64,000 nt of DNA from Prionace glauca (GCA_037974335.1 CM075729.1:131173820-131237819), one strand, 5' to 3'; shown: positions 52,541-62,344, numbered from the stretch's first letter. Numbers and translations: made by a program. The notes: generated by a model not told the origin, from the sequence alone.

Positions 52541-52679
52541 TGATGTCAATGAACTTAAATTTAATGCTCCAATCTCCTCGACGTTCATTTTCTTTAATAC
52601 AGCTGATGAAGCTTTTCATCTTGCACCCAACAGGACAAACACAAGAATACCAAATTTCAAACCATCTCAACAGTTGCCA
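52541..52679. other. Unassigned sequence
   Basis: AT-rich sequence with GACAAACACAAGAATACC. It may belong to another old repeat. Confidence 0.35.
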
Positions 52680-52775
52680 CCAATGGCATTTATTGCCCAT
52701 CCCTAGTTGCCCTTGACCTGAGTGTCTCACTCTGCCCATTCAGAGGGCTGTTCCGAATCAAACACATTGCTGTGG
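52680..52775 (-). mobile_element. SINE-B / P shared 3' end
   Basis: GGCATTTATTGCCCATCCCT and CACTCTGCCCATTCAGAGGG: the end shared by SINE-B and P, reverse orientation. Confidence 0.65.
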
Positions 52776-52784
52776 CTCACACAA

Positions 52785-52850
52785 ACCCTACAGTGCAGAA
52801 GGAGGCCATTCAGTCCATCGAGTCTGCACCGACCACCCAGGCCCTATTCC
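52785..52850 (-). mobile_element. HC-SINE tail fragment
   Basis: AACCCTACAGTGCAGAAGGA and AGTCTGCACCGACCACCCAG: the reverse tail only. Confidence 0.7.
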
Positions 52851-52854
52851 TCAG

Positions 52855-53012
52855 GTGGCACGGTGGCGCAGTGGTTAGCGCTGCTGCCTCACAACAACAG
52901 GAACCCAGGTTCAAATCCAGCCGTGGGTGACTGTGCAGAGTTTGCATGTTCTCCCCGGATCTGCATGGGTTTCCTCCGTCTGCTCCGGTTTCCTCCCACA
53001 GTCCAAAAGACG
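52855..53012 (+). mobile_element. HL-SINE, 5' part, split by CR1
   Basis: Head GGTGGCACGGTGGCGCAGTG, box B GGTTCAAATCCAGCC, body to CACAGTCCAAAAGA. It resumes at 53580. Confidence 0.85.
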
Positions 53013-53575
53013 GAGAAATATACAGCTCGGGAGCAGGCCCTTCGGCCCTCCAAGCCTGCACCGACCATGCTGCCCAACTGAACTAAAACCCCATACCCTC
53101 CTGGGGAACATATCCCTCTAATCTCATCCCATAATGACGCCCCTTAAATGTCACCATTCACTTCCGCCTCCTCTCCAGCAGCGAGTTCCAGGCACCCATC
53201 ACCTTCTGTGTAAAAAATCTGCCTCGTCCATCTTCTTTAAACCTTGTCCCTCGCACTGAGTAATTGTCTCTTCTACCCTGGGAAAAAGCTTCTGACTATC
53301 CACTCTCTCCCTGCCCCTCATTATCTTGTAGACTTCTATCTGGTCACCCCTCAACTTCCAGTGAGAACAAACCAAGTTTCCCCAGTCTCTCCTCGTAGCT
53401 AATGCCCTCCATACCAGGCAACATCCTGGTAAATCTTTTCTGTACCTTCTCCAAAGCCTCCACATCCTTCTGGTAGTGTGAGCGACCAGAATTGAACACA
53501 ATATTCCAAGTGCGGCCTAACTAAGGTTCTATAAACTTGCAGAATGACTTGCCAATTTTGAAACTCAATGCTGGT
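53013..53575 (-). mobile_element. CR1 LINE inserted in HL-SINE
   Basis: Tail region GGGAGCAGGCCCTTCGGCCC. Minus-strand translation QVYRTLVRPHLEYCVQFWSL, then KLRGDQIEVYKIMRGRERVD, with frame breaks. Confidence 0.85.
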
Positions 53576-53579
53576 TAAG

Positions 53580-53718
53580 CTGAGCCGGTTGGGGTGCATT
53601 GGCCATGCTAAATTCTCCCTCAGTGTACCCGAACAGGCACCGGAGTGGGGATTTTCAGAGTAACTTCATTGCAGTGTTAATGTTAGCCTGCTTGTGATCC
53701 TAATAAATAAGCTTTATA
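53580..53718 (+). mobile_element. HL-SINE, 3' part
   Basis: GGTGCATTGGCCATGCTAAAT, then CGAACAGGCACCGG, then the tail GCAGTGTTAATGTTAGCCTG and ATCCTAATAAATAAGC. It completes the SINE begun at 52855. Confidence 0.85.
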
Positions 53719-53729
53719 ATTTTTGTCAA

Positions 53730-53890
53730 AACCCCACATATTTACCCTGTTAATCCCCCGACCCTGATGGAGAATTTAGCACGGCCAATCCACCTAACCA
53801 GCATGTCTTTCGGACTGTGGGAGGAAACAGGAGCACCCGGAGGAAACCCACACAGACATGGGGAGAATGTGCAAGCTTTACATAGGGAGC
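53730..53890 (-). mobile_element. HC-SINE fragment
   Basis: ACCCCACATATTTACCCTGT, then GGCCAATCCACCTAACCAGC, then GTGGGAGGAAACAGGAGCAC. Reverse orientation; the head is missing. Confidence 0.75.
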
Positions 53891-53891
53891 T

Positions 53892-54735
53892 AGACTAGGT
53901 AAGGATGGCAGATTTCCTTCCCTGAAGGATATTAGTGAACCAGATAGGTTTTTCCAAGAATCATAAGAACATAAGAACATAAGAAATAGGAGCAGGAGTA
54001 GGCCATCCAGCCCTTCGAGCCTGCCCCGCCATTCAATAAGATCATGGCTGATCTGTCGTGGCTCAGTTCCACACTCCCGCCCTCTCCCCATAACCCTTAA
54101 TCCCTTCTCTTATCAAAAACCCATCAACCCGCGTCTTAAAAATATTTAGCGAGGCAGCCTCCACCACCTCAACGGGCAGAGAATTCCAGAGATTCACCAC
54201 CCTTTGAGTGAAGAAGTTCCTCCTCAACTCGTTCTAAACCGCCCCCCCTTTATCTTGAGGCTGTGCCCCCTAGTCCTACTGTCCTTTCTGAGCGGGAAGA
54301 GTCTCTCCACCTCTATCCTATCCATCCCACTCGTCATCTTATACGTCTCAATGAGATCTCCCCTCATTCTTCTCAACTCTAACGAGTCCAAGCCTCGTTT
54401 ATTCAGCCTCTCCTCATAGCTCAATCCCCTCAACTCCGGTATCAGCCTAGTAAACCTCCTCTGCACTCCCTCCAGGGCCAAAATATCCTTGCGCAGGTGC
54501 GGCGCCCAAAACTGCACACAGTACTCCAGCTGCGGCCTCACCAATGCCCTATACAGCTGCAGCAAGACCTCCCTACTTTTATATTCAAAAATGTAATGGT
54601 AATCAGTAATGGTCTTTAATTCCAGATTCTAGTAAATTTGAATTTCACCATTTGCCGTGGTGGGATTTAAGTCTGGATCTGCAGATCATTAGCCCAGTGA
54701 CAATAATACTGTGGCACCATCTCTCATATGTGACA
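53892..54735 (-). mobile_element. SINE-B split by CR1-A
   Basis: The 3' side is at 53892-53962 (GGATGGCAGATTTCCTTCCC) and the head side at 54593-54735 (TGCCGTGGTGGGATTTAAGT, TAGCCCAGTGACAATAATAC). CR1-A (53963-54592) lies between them. Confidence 0.75.
53963..54592 (-). mobile_element. CR1-A LINE, 5'-truncated, beside Ig exon
   Basis: Tail ATAAGAACATAAGAACATAA at 53963. Translation LQLYRALVRPQLEYCVQFWA through GLSYEERLNKRGLDSLELRR, with one frame break near 54230. It ends about 195 bp from the immunoglobulin exon at 54787. Confidence 0.9.
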
Positions 54736-54786
54736 ATTAACCAGTGGATTTTAAGTTTACGGGACAGGACAGATCACAGAGTTTAC

Positions 54787-55105
54787 CTGAGCTGGAACCA
54801 TTTCTCAGTTGGGAATGTGAGAGACTCGTGTCCGACTACACACATGTACGCGAGCGTGCGATCCACCTCGGGCAGGGTGATGGTCAGCTGGCTCACCGTG
54901 CTGTATGTCCCACTCGTATCCTGAACCACGGGGAACTCCGTCACGCCACCCAGCACCTGTAATCCCTGCCCTGTTCTCCAGCTGACGTAGATGTCAGGCG
55001 GGTAAAACCCTGAGACAAAACACGCCAAAGTCACTGTCTGCGGGAGGTGAGAGTCTCCGGACTGAATCCTGATGGGAGTTATCGTCGGCTGGCGGAAGAC
55101 GAGTT
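54787..55105 (-). CDS. Immunoglobulin heavy-chain constant (C1-set) exon, third in order
   Basis: An exon between acceptor TGCTTTGGACAG and donor GTAAAC. The domain runs LVFRQPTITPIRIQ, then TVTLACFVSGFYPPDIYVSW, then SGTYSTVSQLTITL, then YMCVVGHESLTFPTEKWFQL. Both disulfide cysteines, the core tryptophan and the C-x-V-x-H signature are present. The CVVGHES motif recalls the last constant domain of IgM-type chains. The entry phase is 1, as in other Ig constant exons, but at 319 bp it leaves in phase 2, which is unusual. The class is not certain. Confidence 0.85.
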
Positions 55106-55364
55106 CTGTCCAAAGCACAAATAAAAGACTTTGTCAACGGGTAACAACCATCCAGCTGTCCGTGCGGCTTTAGAATCGGAGACTCTGTGCTTTCATTCAG
55201 AGGCTGGGGATTTTACGTAGAGGAGAATGGAATCAGTGAGAGGATAGGGAGGTCAGGCAGGGAAAGATCACATTAACCACCCTTATAGACCCCCACCCAA
55301 TTCCACTGAGAGCGAAACATCAGTCGCAGCACATGGATAACAGGCAGTGAATATAGAACTACAA
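55106..55364. other. Ig intron, left flank
   Basis: Intron between the second and third Ig exons, unique part. No other exon seen. Confidence 0.5.
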
Positions 55365-56430
55365 GGTGGGATGTGCAACAGGCGGACAATGCACTGATAT
55401 GAGGTGGGATTGTAACAGGCGGACAGTGCACTGATATGAGGTGGGATGTGTAACAGGCAGACAATGCACTAAAATGAGGTGGGTTGTGTAACAGGCGGAC
55501 AGTGCACTGATATGGGTGGGATGTGTAACAGGCGAACAATGCACTGATATGAAGTGGGAGGTGTAACAGGTAACAGTGCACTGATGTGAGGTGGGATGTG
55601 GAACAGGTGGGCAGCGCACTGATATGAGGTGGGATGTGTAACAGGTAGACAATGCACTGATATGTGTGGGATGTGTAACAGGCAGACAATGCACTGATAT
55701 GTGTGGGATGTGTAACAGGCAGGCAATGCACAGATATGTGTGGGATGTGTAACTGGCGGACAATGCACTGATATGAAGTGGGTGTGTAATAGGCAGCGGA
55801 CTGTTATGAGGTGGGATGTGTAACAGGCAGACAGTGAACTGACATGGGTGGGATGTGTAACAGGCGGCTAATGCACTGACATGGGTGGGACGTATAACAA
55901 GCGGACAATGCACTGATATGAAATTGGGTGTGTAACAGGCAGACAATGCACTGACAGGGGTGGGATTGTAACAGGCAGACAATGTACTGATATGAGGTGG
56001 GATGTGTAACAGGCAGACAATGCACTAAAATGAGGTGGGTTGTGTAACAGGCGGACAATGCACTGATATGGGTGGGATGTGTAACAGGTGGACAATGCAC
56101 TGATATGAAGTGGGAGGTGTAACAGGTAGACAGTGCACTGATGTGAGGTGGGATGTGGAACAGGTGGGCAGCGCACTGATATGAGGCGGGGTGTGTAACA
56201 GGCAGAAAGTGCACTGATGTGAGGTGGGTGTGTAACAGGCGGACAATGCACTGATATGAGGTGGGTGTGTAACAGGCGGACAATGCACTGATATGAGGTG
56301 GGTGTGTAACAGGCGGACAATGCACTGATATGAAGTGGGTGTGTAACAGGCAGCGGACTGATATGAGGTGGGTGAGTAACAGGCGGACAATGCACTGATA
56401 TGAGGTAGGTGTGTAACAGGCGGACAGAGG
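55365..56430. repeat. 38-bp minisatellite in Ig intron
   Basis: About 28 units of GGTGGGATGTGTAACAGGCA followed by GACAATGCACTGATATGA, 37-38 bp with small deletions. A block (GGGTTGTGTAACAGG to AGGTGGGCAGCGCACTG) recurs near 55480-55620 and 56035-56175, a duplicated multi-unit segment. Overlapping minus-strand Cys/His-rich frames are by-products. Confidence 0.95.
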
Positions 56431-56540
56431 GATTCTATGACTGTTGCTATCTCCAGTTCATCCCCCCCTACTATAAAGACATGGTGACATTACAGGACGC
56501 TATGTCAGTGAGAGGTGTTGCTATGACGGAGTATTCCTAC

Positions 56541-56861
56541 CCAGAGTTTTATTGATAGTTTGAATGATCCCATCCGGGGCTGACATGTGCTGGATCTCAC
56601 AGGAGTATCCGGAGCCACGGTTCCATTTCTGTGCACTGGATGTCAGCTCGCTCTGCGCACTGTACGTCCCATTCAGGTTTAGAATCGACGGGTAATTCTT
56701 CACGTTTTCGACCACGGGGCTGCCATCGATGAACCAACGGAAAGAAATGCCCGCTGGGTAAAACCCGGCTGCCAGGCAGACAAGGGTCGCCTTCGCCATC
56801 AGGTCAATTTCCTCAAAGGTCGGGGGAATGACGTAAAGCGCGGGCTCCATCGGATAACGCT
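56541..56861 (-). CDS. Immunoglobulin heavy-chain constant (C1-set) exon, second in order
   Basis: A 321-bp, phase 1-1 exon between acceptor ATTGTTCTGCAG and donor GTAGGA. The domain runs ALYVIPPTFEEIDLMAKATL, then VCLAAGFYPAGISFRWFIDG, then NGTYSAQSELTSSAQKWNRG, then SGYSCEIQHM. All core residues are present and there is an NGT glycosylation site. The VIPP-x-x-EEI start and the W-N-x-GSGYSC pattern resemble shark IgW/IgNAR constant domains. The frame is intact. Confidence 0.9.
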
Positions 56862-57289
56862 CTGCAGAACAATCACAAACTGTGTCAACGTAAGAAATCC
56901 GAGTAACACGGCTTTCTGGTGAATGTGACCAAATACCATCTGGATACACGCACATAGGAAGCTGTCACCATCACAGTGACGCACTGTCACTGCTTTCTGA
57001 CCCCGCGCACTATTACCACCATCAAAGGCCCAGGTGATTCATATTGAGATTCCCAGCAGGTGTCACCCACTCTTGCTGATAGTTGAACCCCTCAAGTGGC
57101 CTCTTATTGGGCAGGTTCAGGCACCCGAGTGTGACAACTGTATTGACATCAGGAGCGATCCATCTGATCTCACCTGGTCACTCGGTATTTTCGTTCCCTT
57201 CCTGCACCTAGTGATGCGCTAAGGCTGACTTTCCGTAGCTAGTTATTCCCAGGACAGGTTACTAGTCTGTCGCCAGCGGGGGGCGGGGG
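56862..57289. other. Ig intron, unique part
   Basis: Sequence upstream of the second Ig exon. No repeat or exon recognised. Confidence 0.5.
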
Positions 57290-57500
57290 GTGGGGAGGTG
57301 TTAGGAGCCTCTTCTGCTCTCATCGCCAACCACTGGCCTGTTTGGAAGGATTCGCTGGTCGACGCTCGACCTGTTTGGCCTCGTAATGATCGCACTTTCC
57401 TCGGTCATCCAGTCCCGGGGTGGGATTCGAATCCGGAGCTTTCTGTCTCCGAGGCAAAGACACTAACCCACTGCGCCACATGGGAACCTCCTTCTGATAC
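57290..57500 (-). mobile_element. Third tRNA-derived SINE
   Basis: On the minus strand: box A ATGTGGCGCAGTGGG and box B CCGGATTCGAATCCCACC, closely tRNA-like, then GACTGGATGACCGAGGAAAG and GTCGAGCGTCGACCAGCG. It has no acceptor-stem symmetry that I can confirm, so it is a SINE head and not a tRNA gene. Confidence 0.7.
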
Positions 57501-57502
57501 TG

Positions 57503-58468
57503 AACATAGAACATAAAACATTACAGCGCAGAACAGGCCCTTCGGCCCACGATGTTGCGCCGACCAATTACAAAACAATGACCCACTAACCTAAACCAAT
57601 CCCTTTTCATCCATAAACCTATCCACGGATCTCTTAAACGCCCCCAAACTAGGCGCATTTACAACTGCAGCTGGCAGGGCATTCCAATCCCTCACCACCC
57701 TCTGGGTAAAGAACCTACCCCTGTCATCCGTCCTATAACTACCCCCCCTTAATTTAAAGCCACGCCCCCTCGTGCTAGCTTTCTCCATCCGAGGAAAAAG
57801 GCTATCACTGTCCACCCTATCTAAACCTCTAATCATCTTATATGTTTCAATAAGATCCCCTCTTAGCCGCCTTCTTTCCAACGAAAACAACCCCAAATCT
57901 CTCAGTCTCTCCTCATAGGATCTCCCCTCCATACCAGGCAACATCCTGGTAAACCTCCTCTGCACCCTCTCCAAAGCCTCCACATCCTTCCTGTAATGTG
58001 GGGACCAGAACTGCACACAAAACTCCAAGTGTGGCCGCACCAGAGTAGTGTACAGTTGCAACATGATTCTGCGACTCCTAAATTCAATCCCCCTACCAAT
58101 AAACGCCAAGACACCGTACGCCTTCTTAACAACCTTATCTATTTGATTCCCAACTTTCAGGGATCTATGTACACATACACCTAGATCCCTCTGTTCATCC
58201 ACACTATTCAGAGTCCTACCATTAGCCCTATACTCTACACATCTGTTATTCCTGCCAAAGTGAATTACCTCACACTTCTCCACATTAAACTCCATCCGCC
58301 ACCTCTCGGCCCAGCTCTGCAACTTGTCCAAGTCTCCCTGTAAACTATGACACCCTTCCTCACTATCTACCACACCTCCGACTTTGGTGTCATCAGCAAA
58401 TTTACTAATCCACCTAACTATACCCTCATCCAGATCATTAATAAAAATCATAAACAGCACTGACATTG
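57503..58468 (-). mobile_element. CR1-C LINE, open C-terminal frame
   Basis: A single open frame of 291 codons: [28 protein letters not shown], then LQSWAERWRMEFNVEKCEVI, then LVRPHLEFCVQFWSPHYRKD, to LGAFKRSVDRFMDEKGLV. Tail: GCGCAGAACAGGCCCTTCGG and CATAGAACATAAAAC. It is truncated just 5' of the FADD motif. A younger relative of 36849-38690. Confidence 0.92.
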
Positions 58469-58479
58469 AAATATTAAGT

Positions 58480-59440
58480 TACCAACTCCCCCTTCCCCCA
58501 CCCCCATTCTGTAAACCCAACCCTCCACAAACCCCCTCACCCCCCAACCCCCACAAATCCCCTCACCCCTACATCCCCTGCCAACCCCCCACCCCTCCCA
58601 ACCCCCCACAACCCCCCACAAACCCCCCCACCCCTCCCAACCCCCCACAACCCCCCACAAACCCCCCCACCCCTCCCAACCCCCACATCCCCCAACAAAC
58701 TCCCCACCCCTCCCAACCCCCCACAACCCCCCACAAACCCCCCCACCTCTCCCAACCCCCCACAACCTCCCACAAACCCCCTCACCCCTCCCAACCCCCA
58801 CAAACCCCCTCACCCCTCCCAACCCCCACAACCCCCCACAAACCCCCTCACCCCTCCCAACCCCCCACAAACCCCCTCACCCCTCCCAACCCCCACAAAC
58901 CCCCTCACCCCCCCAACCCCCCACATCCCCCACAAACCCCCTCACCCCTCCCAACCCCCACAAACCCCCTCACCCCTCCCAACCCCCACAACCCCCCACA
59001 AACCCCCTCACCCCTCCCAACCCCCCACAAACCCCCCCACCTCTCCCAACCCCCACAACCCCCCACAAACCCCCTCACCCCTCCCAACCCCCACAACCCC
59101 CCACAAACCCCCCCACCCCTCCCAACCCCCACAACCCCCCACAAACCCCCTCACCCCTCCCAACCCCCACAACCCCCCACAAACCCCCCCACCCCTCCCA
59201 ACCCCCACAACCCCCCACAAACCCCCTCATCCCTCCCAACCCCCACAACCCCACGCCCTCCCCCCACAACCCTACTCCCTACAACTCCAGCTCCCCCCCA
59301 CAGCCCCAGCCCCCAACCTACCCTATCCCCTCCCCTCCACCAACCCCTCCCCCTTCTCTCCTCCCCAACCCCACTCCCTCCCCTCCCACCACCTGCCCTC
59401 CTCCACCCTCCCCCACCCCCCCCCCTTCCCCATCCCAACC
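58480..59440. repeat. C-rich (coding-strand G-rich) minisatellite in Ig intron
   Basis: Units of about 28 and 38 bp such as CCCCTCACCCCTCCCAACCC, then CCACAACCCCCCACAAAC, to about 59250, then an irregular C-rich run. On the Ig coding strand it is GGGTTGGGAGGGGTGAGGGG. Proline-rich and glycine-rich frames across it are by-products. Confidence 0.93.
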
Positions 59441-59544
59441 CCCCTGGGGATTGAGTTGTGTTTGAGAATCGGTTTGTCCTGGAGCCAATCCAGTATCTGG
59501 GACTCCAACCTGAGTGATACCTCTTGGGGCGGAAGTGCTCTCGT

Positions 59545-59960
59545 TTCATTAACTTACGGGATGTGGGGGGTCGCTGGCTCAGCCAGTATTTATTACCCAT
59601 CCCTAATTGCCCCTTGAGAAGGTGGTGAGTGAGCTGCCTTCTCGAACCTGCTGCAGCCCCTGAGGTGTAGGTACACCCACAGTGCTGTTAGGGAGGGAGC
59701 TCCGGGATTTTGACCCAGTGACGGTGAAGGGATTTCCGAGTCGGGATAGTGAGTGACTCGGAGGGGAACCTCTGGGCAGTGGTGTTCCCAGGTATCTGCT
59801 GGCCTTGTCCCTCTGAATGGTGGTGGTCCTGGATTTGGAAGGTGCTGTCTAAGGATCTTTGGGGAGTTGCTGCATCTTGTAGATGGTTCTGTCACCGTCC
59901 ATCGCTGACAGAGGGGGTGGGTGCTAGTGGAAGGGATAGCAATGAAGTGGGCTGCTGGTG
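59545..59960. mobile_element. P repeat
   Basis: AGTATTTATTACCCATCCCT, then AGAAGGTGGTGAGTGAGCTG, then GGAGCTCCGGGATTTTGACC, then TTGTCCCTCTGAATGGTGGT. Nearly complete. Confidence 0.75.
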
Positions 59961-60029
59961 ACTGTACTCTTCCCAGGCATCCTCATTCCAGAGTGAGCGA
60001 AAGAGGAAAGTTGACTTGTCAGGGTTACA

Positions 60030-60310
60030 GATAGGCTGACATTAACACTGCAATGAAGTTACTGTGAAAATCCTCCAGTGGCCACACTCCGGCGCCTGTT
60101 CGGGTACACGGAGGGAGAATTGAGCGCGGCCGATTTAGCACCCTAACCAGCACCTCTCTCAGACTGTGGTGGGGGCGGGGGGGGGGGGGACCTGCACGGA
60201 CACGGGGAGAAGCTCCACACAGAGAGTGAACCAAGCCCAGGAACCGAACCCCCGCGGGCCTGGCGCTGTGAGGCAGCAGTGCCAACCACCGTGCCACCAG
60301 CAGGAGGCCC
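60030..60310 (-). mobile_element. HL-SINE
   Basis: Tail GGCTGACATTAACACTGCAA, CTGTTCGGGTACACGGAGGG, box B region GGAACCGAACCC, head GCAGTGCCAACCACCGTGCC. Confidence 0.85.
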
Positions 60311-60593
60311 AACGAGATTGGGGACCAACTTGGGTAGAATGGAGGTGGTGGTGGTGGGGTTGGGGGGGGGGGGGGGGGGGGTGACGTGCAGGGGGAAGGG
60401 GGTGCAGGGGGACGGAATTGGAACTAGCCAACTGAGGTCAGCAGGACTGATATTGGGTTAGGCAGAAAGGAGGGGACGGCCAAATGGAGAAACGGGCATA
60501 GTTGGTCCAAATTATTTTTTTCCCTCTCCTGGGAGGTTAGAGCTCTTTCATTCTGACTCCCCACCCCAAAATAGCGAGTTGGAGTTAACGTAC
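60311..60593. other. Ig intron with G run
   Basis: Includes a G homopolymer at about 60363-60380. No exon other than the Ig exon at 60594. Confidence 0.5.
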
Positions 60594-60911
60594 CGGTGTT
60601 ACTGATGTGCCTGGTTATTGGCGACGATAAGGTTTCATGCAATACTTTGCAGCTGACGATAGCGCCCCTGATCCAATCGGACGTCTCGATGGTCAGTTTG
60701 CTGATCTTCGAGTAGGTGCCGTTGTCAGCCGGGAGGGAGGGAGACGGGGAGACCCCCTCGCTGACCAGCTCTCCGTCCACGTGCCAGGAAATGGTGAGCT
60801 CGGCCGGGAAGAAGCCCTCGGCCAGGCACAGCAGCGAGATGTTCTTCCGCTGGAAGATGTCCTCGGGGTGAGGATTGTGGAAGTAAACCACAGGGGGCGA
60901 CGGCGAGGGAG
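60594..60911 (-). CDS. Immunoglobulin heavy-chain constant (C1-set) exon, first in order
   Basis: A 318-bp, phase 1-1 exon between acceptor TTTGCCTTCCAG and donor GTACGT. It begins PSPSPPVVYFHNPHPEDI and runs through NISLLCLAEGFFPAELTISW, then NGTYSKISKLTIET, then SDWIRGAIVSCKVLHETL. Core cysteines and tryptophan are present, with N-glycosylation sequons NIS and NGT. No variable, D or J segment, transmembrane exon or secretory tail was found in the window, so only part of the gene is here. Confidence 0.9.
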
Positions 60912-61267
60912 CTGGAAGGCAAACAGCAACTGACAGACGTGGGAACGCCAGCCCAGGACGGGTATAGACCACACACCCCACCCCACCCCACCCCACCCAA
61001 CTCCCAGCCCCGCTTCAATCTCTCGTGTTACCAAGATCGGAACGGATCAGCACATTGGGCGGAATTTTCCAGCCCCTCTCCGCAAGGCAGGGTCTTCCAG
61101 ACCCGCTTGCATTTTCCAGGGCCTGGGTGTTGTGGTGAGTGGGTGGGTGAGTGGAGCTGAAAAGAGAGGGGCAATGTGTCTGAGTGGGCGGGGGTGGGCT
61201 CCTTGAATGTCAGGGAGGGAAACTCTGCCTTTGCAGATATCCTGACCCCCAGACCCATCAGGACTAT
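60912..61267. other. Upstream of the first Ig exon
   Basis: A short (CCCCA)n run at 60973-60998. No further Ig exon, J segment or leader recognised. Confidence 0.5.
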
Positions 61268-61965
61268 GGGAGTTTTGTATTCATTTTTGGGACGTGGGTG
61301 TCACTGGCTGAGCTCGGCATTTATTGCCCGTCTCTAGTTGCCCCTGGGGGGCAGTTGAGAGACAACCAGATTGCTGAGGTTCTGGAATCACATTTAGGCC
61401 AGACCAGGTAAAGACGGCAGATTTCATATAGAACCCTACAGTGCAGAAACAGGCCCTTCGGCCCATCGAGTCTGCACCGAACACAATCCCACCCAGACCC
61501 TATCCCCATATCCCTACACATTTACCTGCTAATCTCTCTAACCTACACATCCCAGGACACTAAGGGACAATTTTTTTTAGCATAGCCAATGAACCTAACC
61601 CGCACATCTTTGGACTGTGGGAGGAAACCGGAGCACCCGGAGAAAACCCACGCAGACACGAGGAGAATGTGCAAACTCCACACAGGCAGTGACCCGAGCC
61701 GGGAATCGAACCCAGGACCCTGGAGCTGTGAAGCAGCAGTGCCAACCCACTGTGCTACCGTGCCGCCCTAAAATTTCCTTCCCTAAAGTTCATTAGTGAA
61801 TCAGAGAAGTTTTTCTGACAGTGATGTCATGGTCATCAGTAGATTTTTAATCCCAGGTTTTTTTTATATTTACTTCAAATTCCACCATCTGCCGTGGTGG
61901 GATTCGAACCCGGGTCCCCCAGAACATCAGCTGGATTAATAGTCTGGCGATAATACCACTGAGCC
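61268..61965 (-). mobile_element. SINE-B split by HC-SINE
   Basis: The 3' side is at 61268-61432 (GGCATTTATTGCCCGTCTCT, AAGACGGCAGATTT) and the head side at 61771-61965 (AATTTCCTTCCCTAAAGTTC, GGTGGGATTCGAACCCGGG). The HC-SINE 61433-61770 sits between them; ATTT borders both sides. Confidence 0.85.
61433..61770 (-). mobile_element. HC-SINE, basal copy, nested in SINE-B
   Basis: Tail AGAACCCTACAGTGCAGAAA, about one and a half 52-bp units, body, box B region GGAATCGAACCCAGG, head GTGCTACCGTGCCGCCC. Young subfamily, like 27960 and 38833. Confidence 0.9.
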
Positions 61966-62344
61966 CACGGCGGGGGGGGTAACTGAGTCGTCTCAGCTTG
62001 CAATAAGCCCCATCGGTCACACTGGGTTACTGTTGGTGGAGACTCGATGGGCCGAAGGGCCTTTTCTCTGCTGTACGTCTCTGTGACCCAGGTCCCGCGC
62101 TGGAGAAGGTTGGAAGTTGAGAGACGTGTCCACACCGATCCAGGCCGACACTGTCTCCCGCTGCCCGGTGACAGGGAGGTCGGTGCGAACGGATCACTCC
62201 GGTATCAGTTCACTCAGCGCTCTGTCCCAAAGGAAAAACCAACGTGTGGGGAACGGGGAAGCTGATATCCACACTCATTCCAAAGCACCGGTGGGGGAAG
62301 GGGAGGGGGGCAGCCTTTAATAAACTCCCATCATTTGGAGGATA
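61966..62344. other. Unassigned, with CR1/HC-SINE tail fragment
   Basis: ACTCGATGGGCCGAAGGGCC at 62041 is a plus-strand CR1 or HC-SINE tail. The rest is unassigned. Confidence 0.5.

Noticed and set aside
48001-52716. A 1571-codon open frame with a 15-residue repeat (VINTAVSLYRGPGHT)
   Set aside because: The frame exists because the 45-bp unit is a multiple of three and lacks a stop in one frame. Rare variants include more amino-acid-changing than silent changes, so no protein constraint is visible, and the unit matches a SINE head. There is no start context, signal or splice structure.
55273-56395. Cys/His/Pro-rich minus-strand frames
   Set aside because: Translation of the 38-bp intronic minisatellite in several frames.
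57440-57490. tRNA gene
   Set aside because: Box A and box B are good, but no acceptor stem or anticodon arm could be built with confidence, and a SINE body follows.
57591-58466. Intact LINE protein as a domesticated gene
   Set aside because: The 291-codon frame is a 5'-truncated CR1 beginning at the RT FADD motif with a normal CR1 tail; openness only indicates youth.
58384-59454. 356-codon proline-rich frame and glycine-rich minus frames
   Set aside because: Low-complexity translation of the C-rich minisatellite. It starts in the 5' part of a CR1.
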